DNA of 64,000 nucleotides from Mangrovicoccus sp049603835 (GTDB lineage: Bacteria; Pseudomonadota; Alphaproteobacteria; Rhodobacterales; Rhodobacteraceae). The stretch's first letter is position 1, and every line of letters starts with the position of its first letter. Location of the stretch: contig JBMYSZ010000004.1 in the NCBI GenBank assembly GCA_049603835.1, positions 62,001-126,000 on the forward strand, read 5' to 3'. A program made the position numbers and the translations under genes. The notes under the pieces are model-generated. The model did not search any database, had not been told where the DNA came from, and was given only the letters and a program-made list of their open reading frames with translations. Of this stretch, positions 1 through 8,219 are shown piece by piece.

Positions 1-150
1 CAAGCGGGTGGTCAATTGGTTGGGCCGGCTAAGGCGCCATTTGCCGCTTTGGCCATCTCTGACCTACCACAATTTGCGGAACAATTACGTTTGGCCGGGG
101 CGGTTGCTGTCGCGGACGGTGCCGCCTTACTTGAATTATGCGGAGTATGA
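1..150 (+). CDS. 3' end of an unidentified gene (5' end outside window)
   Basis: Frame 1 is open from the first base and ends in TGA at 148-150, giving the last 49 residues of an Ala/Leu-rich protein ending in LLELCGV. The terminal A-TGA overlaps the ATG of the following chemotaxis receptor (147-149), a layout typical of translationally coupled genes, so I regard it as real coding sequence. The segment FAALAISDLPQFAEQLRLAG is compatible with the C-terminal helix of a small STAS-type protein, which would fit a chemotaxis operon, but 49 residues are too few to assign a family. Partial at the window edge. Confidence 0.45.
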   Translation, partial: QAGGQLVGPAKAPFAALAISDLPQFAEQLRLAGAVAVADGAALLELCGV

Positions 151-1898
151 ATTTGTCCACATCATCCGAAGTCCAAAAACGTTTCGAAGAAAGTCAGGCG
201 CGAGCTGTTCGCTTTATTCTATGGATTGCACCGATCCTATCCTTGATGACTTTGGGCGGGGCGCTGCTGGCGCAAAATGCCGTGATCCCGCTGATGCTGA
301 CCTCGCTGGCCTTTATTGGCGCGGGTTATTTTTCCCTGCGGCTACCACCGCATTTGTCGCGAATTGGGGTTAGTTTGGCCATTGTCGGCCAGGCAATTGT
401 CCTGACCGCATCCTTGACCGGGCATCCCTGGCAGATGGACACGCATATGATCTATTTTGCGGTCCTCGCCATGTTGCTTAGCCTGGCGGATGTCAAAGCG
501 CTTCTGACCGCCGCCGCCGCCGTGGTGGTGCATCATTTGGTTTTGACCTTAGCCATGCCCGCATTGATTTACCCCAATTCGATTGGGCTTCTATTTGATG
601 TGAAACGGACTTTGATCCATGGGGCAGTGGTGGCCTTGGAATGTCTCGTTTTGGCCCGCGCCATTCAGGAACGACTGAAACTTGACCGAGAGGCAGAGGC
701 GCAAAATGAAGCGGTGCAGCGCTCTACCGTCGAAGCGGAAGAGGCGCGGCGCAATGCGGAAACCGCGTTGAAAAATGCGCAATCGGCCAGTGCAGACGCG
801 GAAGAAGCGAAACAAGCTGCCGAGGACAGTCTGGCCCAGGCGGAGGCTGCCGCGCAGAAAGTACAAGCCGCAGATCGCGAAGCGGCAGAACTACGGGAAA
901 GAGAAACAAAAAATCGCCTCCGCACCGAAGAAGAGCTGCGCTTGGTGCTGCTCAGCCTGAAAACGGGTTTAACCGCATTATCCGAAAAAGACCTGGCGCA
1001 TCGTTTGCGAGAGGATTTCCCAGAGCAATACAAAGAGCTGAAATCCGATTTCAATGACGCCGTAGTCCTGCTGGAAGAAGCGATCGTCACCGTGCATTCG
1101 CAAGCGGATAATATCAGTGGCCAAATTTCGGATATTTCCGCAGCAGCCATGGATCTGTCCCGCCGGACCGAGGCCCAGGCCGCCACTTGCGCCGAAATTA
1201 CCGCCACTATGGCGCAGATTTCCAATACGGTCAAAACCGCCGCGACCGTGGCCACCGAAGCCGATCAGCGCCTGACCGAAACCCGAGCCAAGGCCAATGA
1301 AAGCGGCGATCTGGTGCAAAGCGCTATGGATGCCATGGGTGCGATTGAAAATTCTTCGGAACAGATCCAGCGGATCATCACAGTGATTGATGAAATCGCG
1401 TTCCAGACCAATCTTTTGGCGCTAAATGCTGGGGTTGAAGCCGCGCGGGCGGGTGAAACCGGGCGGGGCTTTGCGGTGGTGGCCTCCGAAGTGCGGGCGC
1501 TGGCACAACGCAGTTCAGAGGCAGCCGCCGATATCAAGAACCTTATCGAAGATAGCGGCAACCATGTGCGCACCGGGGTGCAGGTTGTGCATAAGGCAGG
1601 TGAATCGATCCAGTCGGTCAGCCAAGCAGTCCGCGATGTGGCCGGCCAAGTCAGTGAAATCGCTGATAACGCCAAAAGTCAGGCGGATAGCATCAGCGAG
1701 GTGGACCGCGCCTTATCGGATCTCGACCAGGTTACCCAACAAAATGCCGCCATGTTCGAAGAAACCACCGCCGCCAGCGAGGCGTTGAAACGCGGCGCGG
1801 CAGAGCTTTTGCAGGCAATCTCGGGATTTGTAGGCCAAAACGGGTCCGGATATTCTAGCGCCGACACCCACCAAAACGATTGGCGAGAAGCCAGCTAA
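147..1898 (+). CDS. Methyl-accepting chemotaxis protein with polytopic membrane sensor region
   Basis: Chemoreceptor that would signal through CheW/CheA. From the N-terminus: a short cytoplasmic lead, then about 150 residues that are almost continuously hydrophobic (roughly five or six membrane passes, residues 20-180) instead of two helices flanking a periplasmic domain. A charged heptad-rich coiled coil follows (about 185-265), then a HAMP-like stretch containing LAHRLREDFP, and the signalling hairpin. The hairpin tip carries the highly conserved IDEIAFQTNLLALNAGVEAA followed by RAGETGRGFAVVASEVR, the CheA/CheW contact site. The start at 147 forms an ATGA overlap with the upstream reading frame; an ATG at 138 is also in frame. 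No cheA, cheW or cheR lies downstream in the window. Family call is secure; the ligand is unknown. Confidence 0.93.
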   Translation: MNLSTSSEVQKRFEESQARAVRFILWIAPILSLMTLGGALLAQNAVIPLMLTSLAFIGAGYFSLRLPPHLSRIGVSLAIVGQAIVLTASLTGHPWQMDTHMIYFAVLAMLLSLADVKALLTAAAAVVVHHLVLTLAMPALIYPNSIGLLFDVKRTLIHGAVVALECLVLARAIQERLKLDREAEAQNEAVQRSTVEAEEARRNAETALKNAQSASADAEEAKQAAEDSLAQAEAAAQKVQAADREAAELRERETKNRLRTEEELRLVLLSLKTGLTALSEKDLAHRLREDFPEQYKELKSDFNDAVVLLEEAIVTVHSQADNISGQISDISAAAMDLSRRTEAQAATCAEITATMAQISNTVKTAATVATEADQRLTETRAKANESGDLVQSAMDAMGAIENSSEQIQRIITVIDEIAFQTNLLALNAGVEAARAGETGRGFAVVASEVRALAQRSSEAAADIKNLIEDSGNHVRTGVQVVHKAGESIQSVSQAVRDVAGQVSEIADNAKSQADSISEVDRALSDLDQVTQQNAAMFEETTAASEALKRGAAELLQAISGFVGQNGSGYSSADTHQNDWREAS

Positions 1899-1913
1899 AA
1901 ACCCAAAGAATAT

Positions 1914-1943
1914 CCGAGCAGACCCTTCAAAGGATCTGCTCGG
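1914..1943. terminator. Hairpin between convergent genes (9-bp stem)
   Basis: CCGAGCAGA (1914-1922) pairs perfectly with TCTGCTCGG (1935-1943), and the 12-nt loop can pair further (CCT/AGG). It lies 15 nt after the receptor stop and between convergent genes, so it probably serves as a bidirectional transcription end. There is no clear T-run, so intrinsic termination is not proven. Confidence 0.5.
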
Positions 1944-1950
1944 TCCCCGC

Positions 1951-1978
1951 GAATAGGCCAAATTGATATCGCCTATTC
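1951..1978. terminator. Second inverted repeat between convergent genes (8-bp arms)
   Basis: GAATAGGC (1951-1958) and GCCTATTC (1971-1978) are perfect inverted repeats with a 12-nt AT-rich spacer, immediately before the stop of the peroxiredoxin on the other strand. Together with the hairpin at 1914-1943 it makes a tandem structure that could end transcripts from both sides. Confidence 0.4.
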
Positions 1979-1993
1979 ACCAGTGTCTTATGA

Positions 1994-2647
1994 TTAGCTC
2001 GGCTGCTTAGCTTTGCGCAAATAAGGCAGCGCAATATCCAAGTCACCGAATTTCTCTTGGGCTTGCGCGTCATCCAGGCTGAGCGCCACGATCACATCTT
2101 GCCCCTGCACCCAATTGGCCGGAGTCGCGATCGGAGTTTCATAAGTCGCCTGCAAAGCATCCAGCGCCCGCAGCACTTCCGCGAAATTGCGGCCCACCGA
2201 CATGGGATAGGTCATAACCAGCTGCAGCCGCTTTTCCGGGCTGATGATGAAAACCGAACGCACGGTCGCACTATCGGCCGGGGTCCGACCATCGGGCATA
2301 TACGCATCCGCCGGCAGCATATCGAAGGCTTTAGACACGGCCAGGCCCTCATCCGCGATAATCGGGAAACCAACCTTTGCGCCCGAATAGGATTCGATAT
2401 CGCCAATCCATTTCAGATGCTCATCCACACCATCCACAGACACCCCGATCACCTTGGTATTGCGCTTTTCCCATTCCGCGCCCAACTGCGCGACAGCCCC
2501 GAATTCAGTGGTGCAAACTGGGGTAAAATCCTTGGGGTGGCTGAACAAAATCGCCCAGCTATCGCCGATCCAGTCATGAAAGGTGATTTCGCCTTGGCTC
2601 GTTTGAGCCGTGAAATCGGGTACGGTGTCATTGATGCGAAGACCCAT
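1994..2647 (-). CDS. 1-Cys peroxiredoxin (Prx6/AhpC-TSA family)
   Basis: Thiol peroxidase reducing hydrogen peroxide and organic or lipid hydroperoxides in the cytoplasm. The 217-residue length matches the Prx6 group, and the peroxidatic cysteine lies in FTPVCTTE (Cys45). The C-terminal half has the family's SPEKRLQLVMTYPMSVGRN stretch. No conserved resolving cysteine of the 2-Cys type is visible, so an external thiol (glutathione or thioredoxin) would recycle it. The start MGLRIND is preceded by GAGGAG at good spacing; an upstream in-frame extension of 31 residues has no site and is not homologous in character. Monocistronic, convergent with the chemoreceptor. Confidence 0.92.
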   Translation of the reverse strand: MGLRINDTVPDFTAQTSQGEITFHDWIGDSWAILFSHPKDFTPVCTTEFGAVAQLGAEWEKRNTKVIGVSVDGVDEHLKWIGDIESYSGAKVGFPIIADEGLAVSKAFDMLPADAYMPDGRTPADSATVRSVFIISPEKRLQLVMTYPMSVGRNFAEVLRALDALQATYETPIATPANWVQGQDVIVALSLDDAQAQEKFGDLDIALPYLRKAKQPS

Positions 2648-2763
2648 GGTCTTTCTCCTCTTTGGCAGTCGCGGCGAGACTGCGCTAGCCAGCAAAAAAG
2701 GTAAACGCCCATTTGGACTGCTTCTTTGCGAAATTTGCAAAAGGCAGCAATAAAGTGAGAGGC

Positions 2764-4026
2764 TTAGCTGCTGGGCCGCCCTATCTGAGAGACCCAGCTA
2801 TGGGCCAGTGACACTAAGCGGTCGAAAAAGGCGAAAAACACGTCAATCCCGAAGCCGCATAGAAAAGCTATGGTCAAAAGGCTCAGCCGGACCCCGGATA
2901 TGGATCCGATGGATTGCGACAATTCCGGCGTCATGAACCAGCCCAAGACCACGCCCGCGAAACTGCCCAAAACCACCCGCAAGACCACCGTCAGAAAGGG
3001 CGGATCTGGGAAAACCGGGTTGAGGAAAGATCGCATCGTAAATAACAGCGCCCCCAAAGCGCCATAGAGGGCGGGCAAATACCAGCGGCCGTAAAGCTCC
3101 ACATAACGCAGCATCCGGTTTTTCTGGTTTTCAAAGATGACCTTATCGGCCTCCATCTTTTGCACCAGCCCCTCCAAACCAGCGATACAACTGACGCTTT
3201 GGCTAGCTCTGGGCTTAAACTGCGCCGCATAGATTAGCATATCGCTTTTATCGATCCCGCCTTCGAGATCGCCGATTTTTTCCATATCGACCAAAAGCTG
3301 GGTCAGATCGGCCTCGCAGCTCGCCGCATCCAAACCAGCATTTTCCAGACTATAGCTTTGGGCTCGGAAAGCTGTGCTTTTGGTAACATCCGGCCTGCCA
3401 CAAAAGCTTGGCCAATTGCCACAAATTCGAGAGGTCAGCGCCACATAGCGCGTGCGGATGGGGTTTCGGTCTTTCATCAGCTCCGTATAGCGTTCGCGAA
3501 ACCGCACACTTCGGGCCAATGTATCTTTGAGCGTATCAACAGAGCCGCTGATAAAGGTCACCAATTCGCCCGGCGCGCGTCTTGGGGTTTCGGCTTGGAC
3601 CACCCAATCGATCAGATCATCCAGAGCCTGCGCCTCTAGCTCTTTTTCCGCAGCGCTCACCTGGCTGATGAAGGACACTGCCGTTTTGTGCCACAAGGTC
3701 ATATTGGCGCAAATCAAGATCATGACCAGCACGACCATGATAAAAAACGCTTTATACCATTTGAACACTTTGCGCTGCGGCTCGTGGAACGGGTCCCAGT
3801 CCCGCAAATCCGCCAGGGTCATTGGCCGGATGTCACGCATTGCGCGCGAGAGCTCGTCTTGTAATTTGACCGCTTCACCATCGGACCAGGCCAAATCTGC
3901 TTTGCCATCCGCATCGGCGATAGCTTGGGCCAGTCCCGGACCGGTCAGCAATCCGGCGCCTTGGCCATATCGCGCAACCCGCTTTGCACCGTCTAGGAGT
4001 TTCTCCAGCTCTGTATCGCGGGTCAT
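2764..4026 (-). CDS. Membrane protein of unknown function (four predicted TM helices)
   Basis: 420 residues that I do not recognise. A cytoplasmic N-terminal segment (about 1-92) leads to one strong transmembrane helix (about 94-113, KAFFIMVVLVMILICANMTL). A long soluble, probably periplasmic region (115-315) follows, rich in charged helical sequence and with at least four cysteines (in RICGNWPSFCG, ASCEAD and VSCIAG). Three more hydrophobic helices end the protein (about 320-400). The architecture suggests an envelope sensor or scaffold. The gene starts 18 nt after the stop of the small secreted-protein gene upstream (4045-4254), so the two are probably co-transcribed. Confidence 0.7.
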   Translation of the reverse strand: MTRDTELEKLLDGAKRVARYGQGAGLLTGPGLAQAIADADGKADLAWSDGEAVKLQDELSRAMRDIRPMTLADLRDWDPFHEPQRKVFKWYKAFFIMVVLVMILICANMTLWHKTAVSFISQVSAAEKELEAQALDDLIDWVVQAETPRRAPGELVTFISGSVDTLKDTLARSVRFRERYTELMKDRNPIRTRYVALTSRICGNWPSFCGRPDVTKSTAFRAQSYSLENAGLDAASCEADLTQLLVDMEKIGDLEGGIDKSDMLIYAAQFKPRASQSVSCIAGLEGLVQKMEADKVIFENQKNRMLRYVELYGRWYLPALYGALGALLFTMRSFLNPVFPDPPFLTVVLRVVLGSFAGVVLGWFMTPELSQSIGSISGVRLSLLTIAFLCGFGIDVFFAFFDRLVSLAHSWVSQIGRPSS

Positions 4027-4044
4027 TGTGGCCTTCCCTCTCGT

Positions 4045-4254
4045 TTAGCCCAAAGTGCCCCAAACCCAGCCCATATCCGTATAGCACTGGCAGGGCATGC
4101 CAGCTTCACCTGGCGCCGAGACCCAGCACCAAAACTCCGGCGTCAGGCAAATGGTCCCCGGCGCATGCGGCGGCAATTGCGCCATGGCCGTCATAGGCAA
4201 AGCGGCCAACGGAAAACTCAGAAACAACGACACAAATAGGCGACGTAGGGTCAT
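4045..4254 (-). CDS. Small secreted Cys/Trp-rich protein, unknown function
   Basis: 69 residues. The start MTLRRLF has a GGAAG site five bases upstream. A signal peptide ends at AMAQ. The mature part is only about 45 residues and has the regular pattern GTICLTPEFWCW...GMPCQCYTDMGWVWG, with four cysteines able to form two disulfides and four tryptophans. Similar short, signal-bearing proteins with a TPxFWCW motif occur widely in alphaproteobacteria, to my memory without assigned function. Likely in one transcription unit with the downstream 420-residue membrane protein. Confidence 0.65.
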   Translation of the reverse strand: MTLRRLFVSLFLSFPLAALPMTAMAQLPPHAPGTICLTPEFWCWVSAPGEAGMPCQCYTDMGWVWGTLG

Positions 4255-4332
4255 CAGACTTCCAGAAATATTCTTGATGATTAATACAGGAAACAATGCC
4301 TCACTTTGGGCAATGATTCTTTTACCAAACCT

Positions 4333-4344
4333 CCGGAATTCCGG
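4333..4344. repeat. Perfect 12-bp palindrome at rluA-type gene end
   Basis: CCGGAATTCCGG lies two bases beyond the stop codon of the pseudouridine synthase on the minus strand. It could form only a short 4-bp hairpin with an AATT loop, so a role in termination is uncertain. Confidence 0.3.
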
Positions 4345-4346
4345 CC

Positions 4347-5006
4347 CTAGAATGGTGCCGGGCTATGGAAATTCAGGCCTTTGCCGCTTTCGGGATGGTT
4401 CAGACGCAGGCGCTCCGCATGCAACATAAGCCGTGGCGCTTCACTTGCGGCGCCTGTGGCATAAAAGGGATCGCCCATGATCGGATGCCCTAAGGCCAGC
4501 ATATGCACCCGCAATTGATGGCTGCGCCCGGTCTTTGGCATCAGCTGCACTCGCGTCGCCGGGGCCTCATAGCGTTGAGCCTTCCACTCGGTCAGAGCCG
4601 GTTTGCCAGTGTCATGGCAGACCTTTTGCAAAGGGCGGTTCGGCCAATCAACGATCAGCGGCAGATCCACAAGCCCCTGTTTTTCCGCCATTTCCCCATG
4701 CACCAAAGCGATATAGGTCTTTTTGACTTTGCGGGTTTCGAATTGGCGGCCCAATTGTTTCTGGGCAAAAGGGCTAAGCGCAAAAATCATCAGCCCCGAC
4801 GTATCCCGATCCAGGCGATGCACCAAAAGCGCTTGGGGATGCACCCGTTGCAAGCGTGTGATCAAGCAATCCGCCAGATGCTCACCCCGACCCGGCACAC
4901 TGAGCAAGCCGCTCGGTTTGTCCAAGACCGCGATATGACTGTCTTCATATAGGATATTCAGCGGCGTATTGGGGGGATTATAGTCAGACTGGGGCAGCGG
5001 TGCCAT
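4347..5006 (-). CDS. RluA-family pseudouridine synthase
   Basis: Converts specific uridines in 23S rRNA and/or tRNA to pseudouridine. The catalytic aspartate lies in the signature HRLDRDTSG (Asp66), and the family motifs KTGRSHQLRVHMLALGHPI and GDPFY follow. At 219 residues without an N-terminal S4 domain it resembles the RluA (dual-specificity 23S U746/tRNA U32) subgroup rather than RluC/RluD. The start overlaps the stop of the upstream methionine sulfoxide reductase as TAATG, so translation is probably coupled. Substrate specificity is inferred from architecture only. Confidence 0.88.
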   Translation of the reverse strand: MAPLPQSDYNPPNTPLNILYEDSHIAVLDKPSGLLSVPGRGEHLADCLITRLQRVHPQALLVHRLDRDTSGLMIFALSPFAQKQLGRQFETRKVKKTYIALVHGEMAEKQGLVDLPLIVDWPNRPLQKVCHDTGKPALTEWKAQRYEAPATRVQLMPKTGRSHQLRVHMLALGHPIMGDPFYATGAASEAPRLMLHAERLRLNHPESGKGLNFHSPAPF

Positions 5007-5485
5007 TAATACCCCTCCGGGCATTCGCTAAATACATCCGCTAGGATCTGGCTCAGGGCCTCTGCATCCTCTTGGGTAAAGGCGTCTGGTTGATCACTAT
5101 CAATGTCCAAAACCGCGATCACAGCGCCGCCCTGGCCAAAGACCGGCAAAACTAATTCGGATTTTGTGGAACTCGCGCAGGCAATATGGCCCGGAAAACT
5201 GTCCACATCTGGCACGAGCTGGGTCGTCGCCGTCCGAGCTGCCGCGCCGCAAACGCCTTTGTCGAACGGGATGGTCAAACAACCATGCCCCCCCTGATAG
5301 GGGCCGATTTTTAGCAGATTTGGCGCCACAACCCGATAAAAACCGGTCCAATCAAACCTTGGGTCACTGTGATGCAGCTCGCAAACGAAACTTGCCATCA
5401 AAGCAATGACATCGCTCTCCCCTGCCGTCACGGAGCCAATGCGTTTTGCAAGGCTGGGATAATCAACCGTTTGAATTTTCGACAT
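5006..5485 (-). CDS. msrC: Free methionine-(R)-sulfoxide reductase (GAF-domain fRMsr)
   Basis: Reduces free L-methionine-R-sulfoxide using thioredoxin. It is a single GAF domain of 159 residues. The three active-site cysteines are in HGCLTI (Cys69), KGVCGAA (Cys79) and GHIACAS (Cys103). Their spacings of 10 and 24 are identical to those of the E. coli enzyme as I recall it (Cys84, Cys94, Cys118). The segment VLDIDSDQPDAFTQED is also typical. It is first gene of a two-gene unit with the pseudouridine synthase and divergent from the STAS gene across an 81-94 bp promoter region. Confidence 0.9.
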   Translation of the reverse strand: MSKIQTVDYPSLAKRIGSVTAGESDVIALMASFVCELHHSDPRFDWTGFYRVVAPNLLKIGPYQGGHGCLTIPFDKGVCGAAARTATTQLVPDVDSFPGHIACASSTKSELVLPVFGQGGAVIAVLDIDSDQPDAFTQEDAEALSQILADVFSECPEGY

Positions 5486-5579
5486 ATGCTAAGTTTTCCG
5501 AGGCCTATCCCATGGCGGGACTCACGCAGTGGTAAGGATTGCGCCATAGCCTGTCAAAGTCTCAATAGTGGAGTGCGGG

Positions 5580-5924
5580 ATGAACCTGAGTAGTACCCAA
5601 ACACCGGCCGCGACCGTGATCACTGCGGCAGATAGCCGGATCGATGCCTCTGTGGCCATTCAATTCAAAGACAAGATGCGCGAACTGACCAATGGTGTCA
5701 GTGGGCGAATTGTCCTTGATCTGTCTTCGGTGGATTTCATCGATAGCAGCGGGCTAGGATCCGTCGTCGCAGCGCTCAAACAGCTTGATGATGGGCAAAG
5801 CTTGGAACTCGCGGCTTTGTCGCCGACTGTTGCAAAGGTCTTCCGCCTTACGCGGATGGACAAGGTGTTTCCGATCCACGACAGCGTGGAAGCGGCCTTG
5901 GACACCTATGCGAATGCCTCTTAA
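5580..5924 (+). CDS. STAS-domain anti-sigma factor antagonist
   Basis: 114-residue single STAS domain. The phosphorylatable serine is in VDFIDSSGLG (Ser56/57). Such proteins are released or sequestered by phosphorylation from a cognate HATPase-type anti-sigma kinase, and the next gene encodes exactly that partner with overlapping reading frames. The start at 5580 has GGAG six bases upstream; a GTG at 5568 is in frame. No sigma factor or PP2C phosphatase is adjacent, so the output of the module cannot be read here. Confidence 0.9.
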   Translation: MNLSSTQTPAATVITAADSRIDASVAIQFKDKMRELTNGVSGRIVLDLSSVDFIDSSGLGSVVAALKQLDDGQSLELAALSPTVAKVFRLTRMDKVFPIHDSVEAALDTYANAS

Positions 5925-6405
5925 TCTACAAACCCAAGCAGAGGCCACGCAATCCTGCATCTCCGAGGCCAGCCCAAATTGGGCGCCTTGGATTCAGGAC
6001 ATGCCAGCCACGCCCGAGGGTGTCAGGAAAGCCCTGGCATCAGTGACCGAAAATATTGAAGAAAACGGCCTGTCAGAGGATTTCAGCGGAGAGGTTGAAA
6101 TCGTCTTGGCCGAGATTTTGAACAATATTGTCGAGCATGCTTATCAGGAAACTGGCCAAGGCCGGATTGAGCTAAGTTTAACACTCACGCCGGAGTCTTG
6201 GCTTGAAGTCTGCATAACGGATCAAGGCAAAGCCATGCCAAATGGCGAGCTGCCCTTCCCCGATCTTGCCAATATCGACGCCGCCCGCCAGGATCTCCCC
6301 GAAGGGGGGTTTGGCTGGAATTTAATCCATACATTGACGGAGGATTTGAAATATAGCCGCGTCGACAACACCAATAATCTGAGTTTTCGGATGCGTGCGT
6401 CTTAA
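5908..6405 (+). CDS. Anti-sigma regulatory factor / serine kinase (RsbW-like HATPase)
   Basis: 165-residue GHKL ATP-binding domain of the RsbW/SpoIIAB type. The N box is EILNNIVEHAY (Glu69, Asn73), G1 is ITDQGKAMP (Asp105) and G2 is GGFGWNLI (Gly133-Gly136). It would phosphorylate the preceding STAS protein and bind a sigma or other target. The start overlaps the 3' end of the STAS gene by 17 bases; an ATG at 5914 is the alternative. The gap to the next gene (167 bp) has no clear terminator. Confidence 0.87.
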   Translation: MRMPLNLQTQAEATQSCISEASPNWAPWIQDMPATPEGVRKALASVTENIEENGLSEDFSGEVEIVLAEILNNIVEHAYQETGQGRIELSLTLTPESWLEVCITDQGKAMPNGELPFPDLANIDAARQDLPEGGFGWNLIHTLTEDLKYSRVDNTNNLSFRMRAS

Positions 6406-6572
6406 GCCATCTCATCCGAAAACAACCATTAGCCCCAAAAGACATCGCGCAAATATTTCGCTAACTTTCTTTGATCTAGCCTGCCGTTTAAGGCTCACTT
6501 ACCGCTTGTCCTTGATGACGACGGCACGAATTGGCACACAACTCCTACTCATGCACCGCGAAGGAGGCCAAA

Positions 6573-8153
6573 ATGCGTGATTTCCAGCTCCCTGGTCGAT
6601 CGGCTGTTTTTGCCACAAATGGGCTCTGCGCGACATCGCATCCTTTGGCCGCCCGCACCGCGCTACAAATCCTGGACCAGGGCGGCAATGCTGCTGATGC
6701 CGCCATCGCCGCTGCTGTCTTACTGGGGATCGCCGAACCCGCGATGACCGGATTAGGCGGCGATTGTTTTGCTTTGATAAAACCGGCGGGCAGTGAGGAT
6801 GTGCAGGCGCTAAACGGATCTGGCCGCGCGCCCATGGATCTTAATGCCGACATCATGCGCGCCGCTGGCCATAAGGTCATGCCGCTGGATACTGGCGATG
6901 CGGTGACCCTGCCCGGTGCGGTGGATGGGTTTTGCAGCCTCAATCACCATTACGGCGCCCTACCCCTCGATCAGATCCTGGCCCCGGCCATTCACTATGC
7001 CGAAACCGGTATTCCCGTCGCGCCACGCGCGGCTTTCGACTGGGCCCATAATGGGCATAAACTTCAAGGGGACGCGCGGGGACATTTCCTGATCGGCGGC
7101 CAGCCCCCCAAAGCAGGAGAGGTTTTCAGCGCACCGGGCCAGGCCGAAGTGTTGCGCCGCATCGCCAAAGATGGCCGCGCCGGGTTTTATGAGGGCGAGG
7201 TTGCCGAAGACATGTGCGCCGCGTTGAACGCGCATGGAGGGCGCCACCGGCTAGAGGATTTCGCAACGACGGAGGCACGCTGGGGCACGCCAATCAGCGG
7301 CCAGTATAAAGGGGTGGAGCTGCTAGAGCATCCGCCCAATGGCCAAGGAGCCACGGCGATATTGCTCGCCAATATCCTATCGCATTTCGATTTGCCGGAT
7401 TTAGAGCCCTTTGGCGCCCGCCGCACCCATACCGAGGCCGAAGCGGTGAAGCTGGCTTATGATGCGCGCAATCGCATTATCGCCGATCCCGATCATACGG
7501 CGCGGCTCGACCATATGCTGGCCCCGGAAACCGCCCGCGCCTTAGCGCAGCTGATCCGGCTGAATGCGGTACTGCCGGACCCCGCTCCGCTGACAGAAGC
7601 GATCCATCGCGATACGGTTTATCTTTGTGTGGTGGATCGGCATCGCATGGCTGTGTCGCTGATTTACTCGATTTTCCATGCCTTTGGATCGGGGATCGCC
7701 TCCCCCAAATTTGGGATTTTGTTCCAAAATCGTGGCGCTGGTTTCAGCCTGACCCCCGGCCATCCCAACGAGCTGCGCGGCGGTCATCGGCCCATGCATA
7801 CGATCATCCCCGCTATGCTGAAACGCGACGGCAAGGTATCGACCATCTTCGGCGTGATGGGCGGGGCGTATCAACCCACCGGCCATGCGCGGATGCTGAC
7901 CAATTGGGTGGATTATGGGCTTGGATTGCAAGAGGCGCTGGACGCCCCCCGTGCTTTCCCAGAGGCAGGCGAGTTGCGGCTAGAACGCGGCTATAGCGAT
8001 GCGGTGCGCCAGGAGCTGAGCGATTTGGGCCATCTGGTCACCGAACCAGTGGAACCCATCGGCGGTGCCCAAGCCATTGCGCTACACCAAGATGGCCATG
8101 TGTTAGAAGGCGCCTCTGACCCGCGCAAAGATGGCTGCGCTTTGGGGTCTTAA
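6573..8153 (+). CDS. Gamma-glutamyltransferase family protein (Ntn-hydrolase), no signal peptide
   Basis: Member of the gamma-glutamyltranspeptidase superfamily, made as a precursor that cleaves itself before a threonine nucleophile. The conserved N-terminal LDQGGNAADAAIAAA, the LGGDCFALI stretch, and the predicted cleavage point before Thr348 in DTVYLCVVDR are all present, followed by the small-subunit motif FGSGIASPKFG. The start has an excellent AAGGAGG site; the protein begins directly with the catalytic domain, so unlike E. coli Ggt it lacks a visible export signal. It may act on intracellular glutathione or a different gamma-glutamyl or acyl substrate. Monocistronic. Confidence 0.9.
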   Translation: MRDFQLPGRSAVFATNGLCATSHPLAARTALQILDQGGNAADAAIAAAVLLGIAEPAMTGLGGDCFALIKPAGSEDVQALNGSGRAPMDLNADIMRAAGHKVMPLDTGDAVTLPGAVDGFCSLNHHYGALPLDQILAPAIHYAETGIPVAPRAAFDWAHNGHKLQGDARGHFLIGGQPPKAGEVFSAPGQAEVLRRIAKDGRAGFYEGEVAEDMCAALNAHGGRHRLEDFATTEARWGTPISGQYKGVELLEHPPNGQGATAILLANILSHFDLPDLEPFGARRTHTEAEAVKLAYDARNRIIADPDHTARLDHMLAPETARALAQLIRLNAVLPDPAPLTEAIHRDTVYLCVVDRHRMAVSLIYSIFHAFGSGIASPKFGILFQNRGAGFSLTPGHPNELRGGHRPMHTIIPAMLKRDGKVSTIFGVMGGAYQPTGHARMLTNWVDYGLGLQEALDAPRAFPEAGELRLERGYSDAVRQELSDLGHLVTEPVEPIGGAQAIALHQDGHVLEGASDPRKDGCALGS

Positions 8154-8219
8154 CCCCAGGCGCGAAACCCCGAACTCGGGATGCCCTAGCAACCGGTGAA
8201 GGCGAATTCGCGAAAGGCT

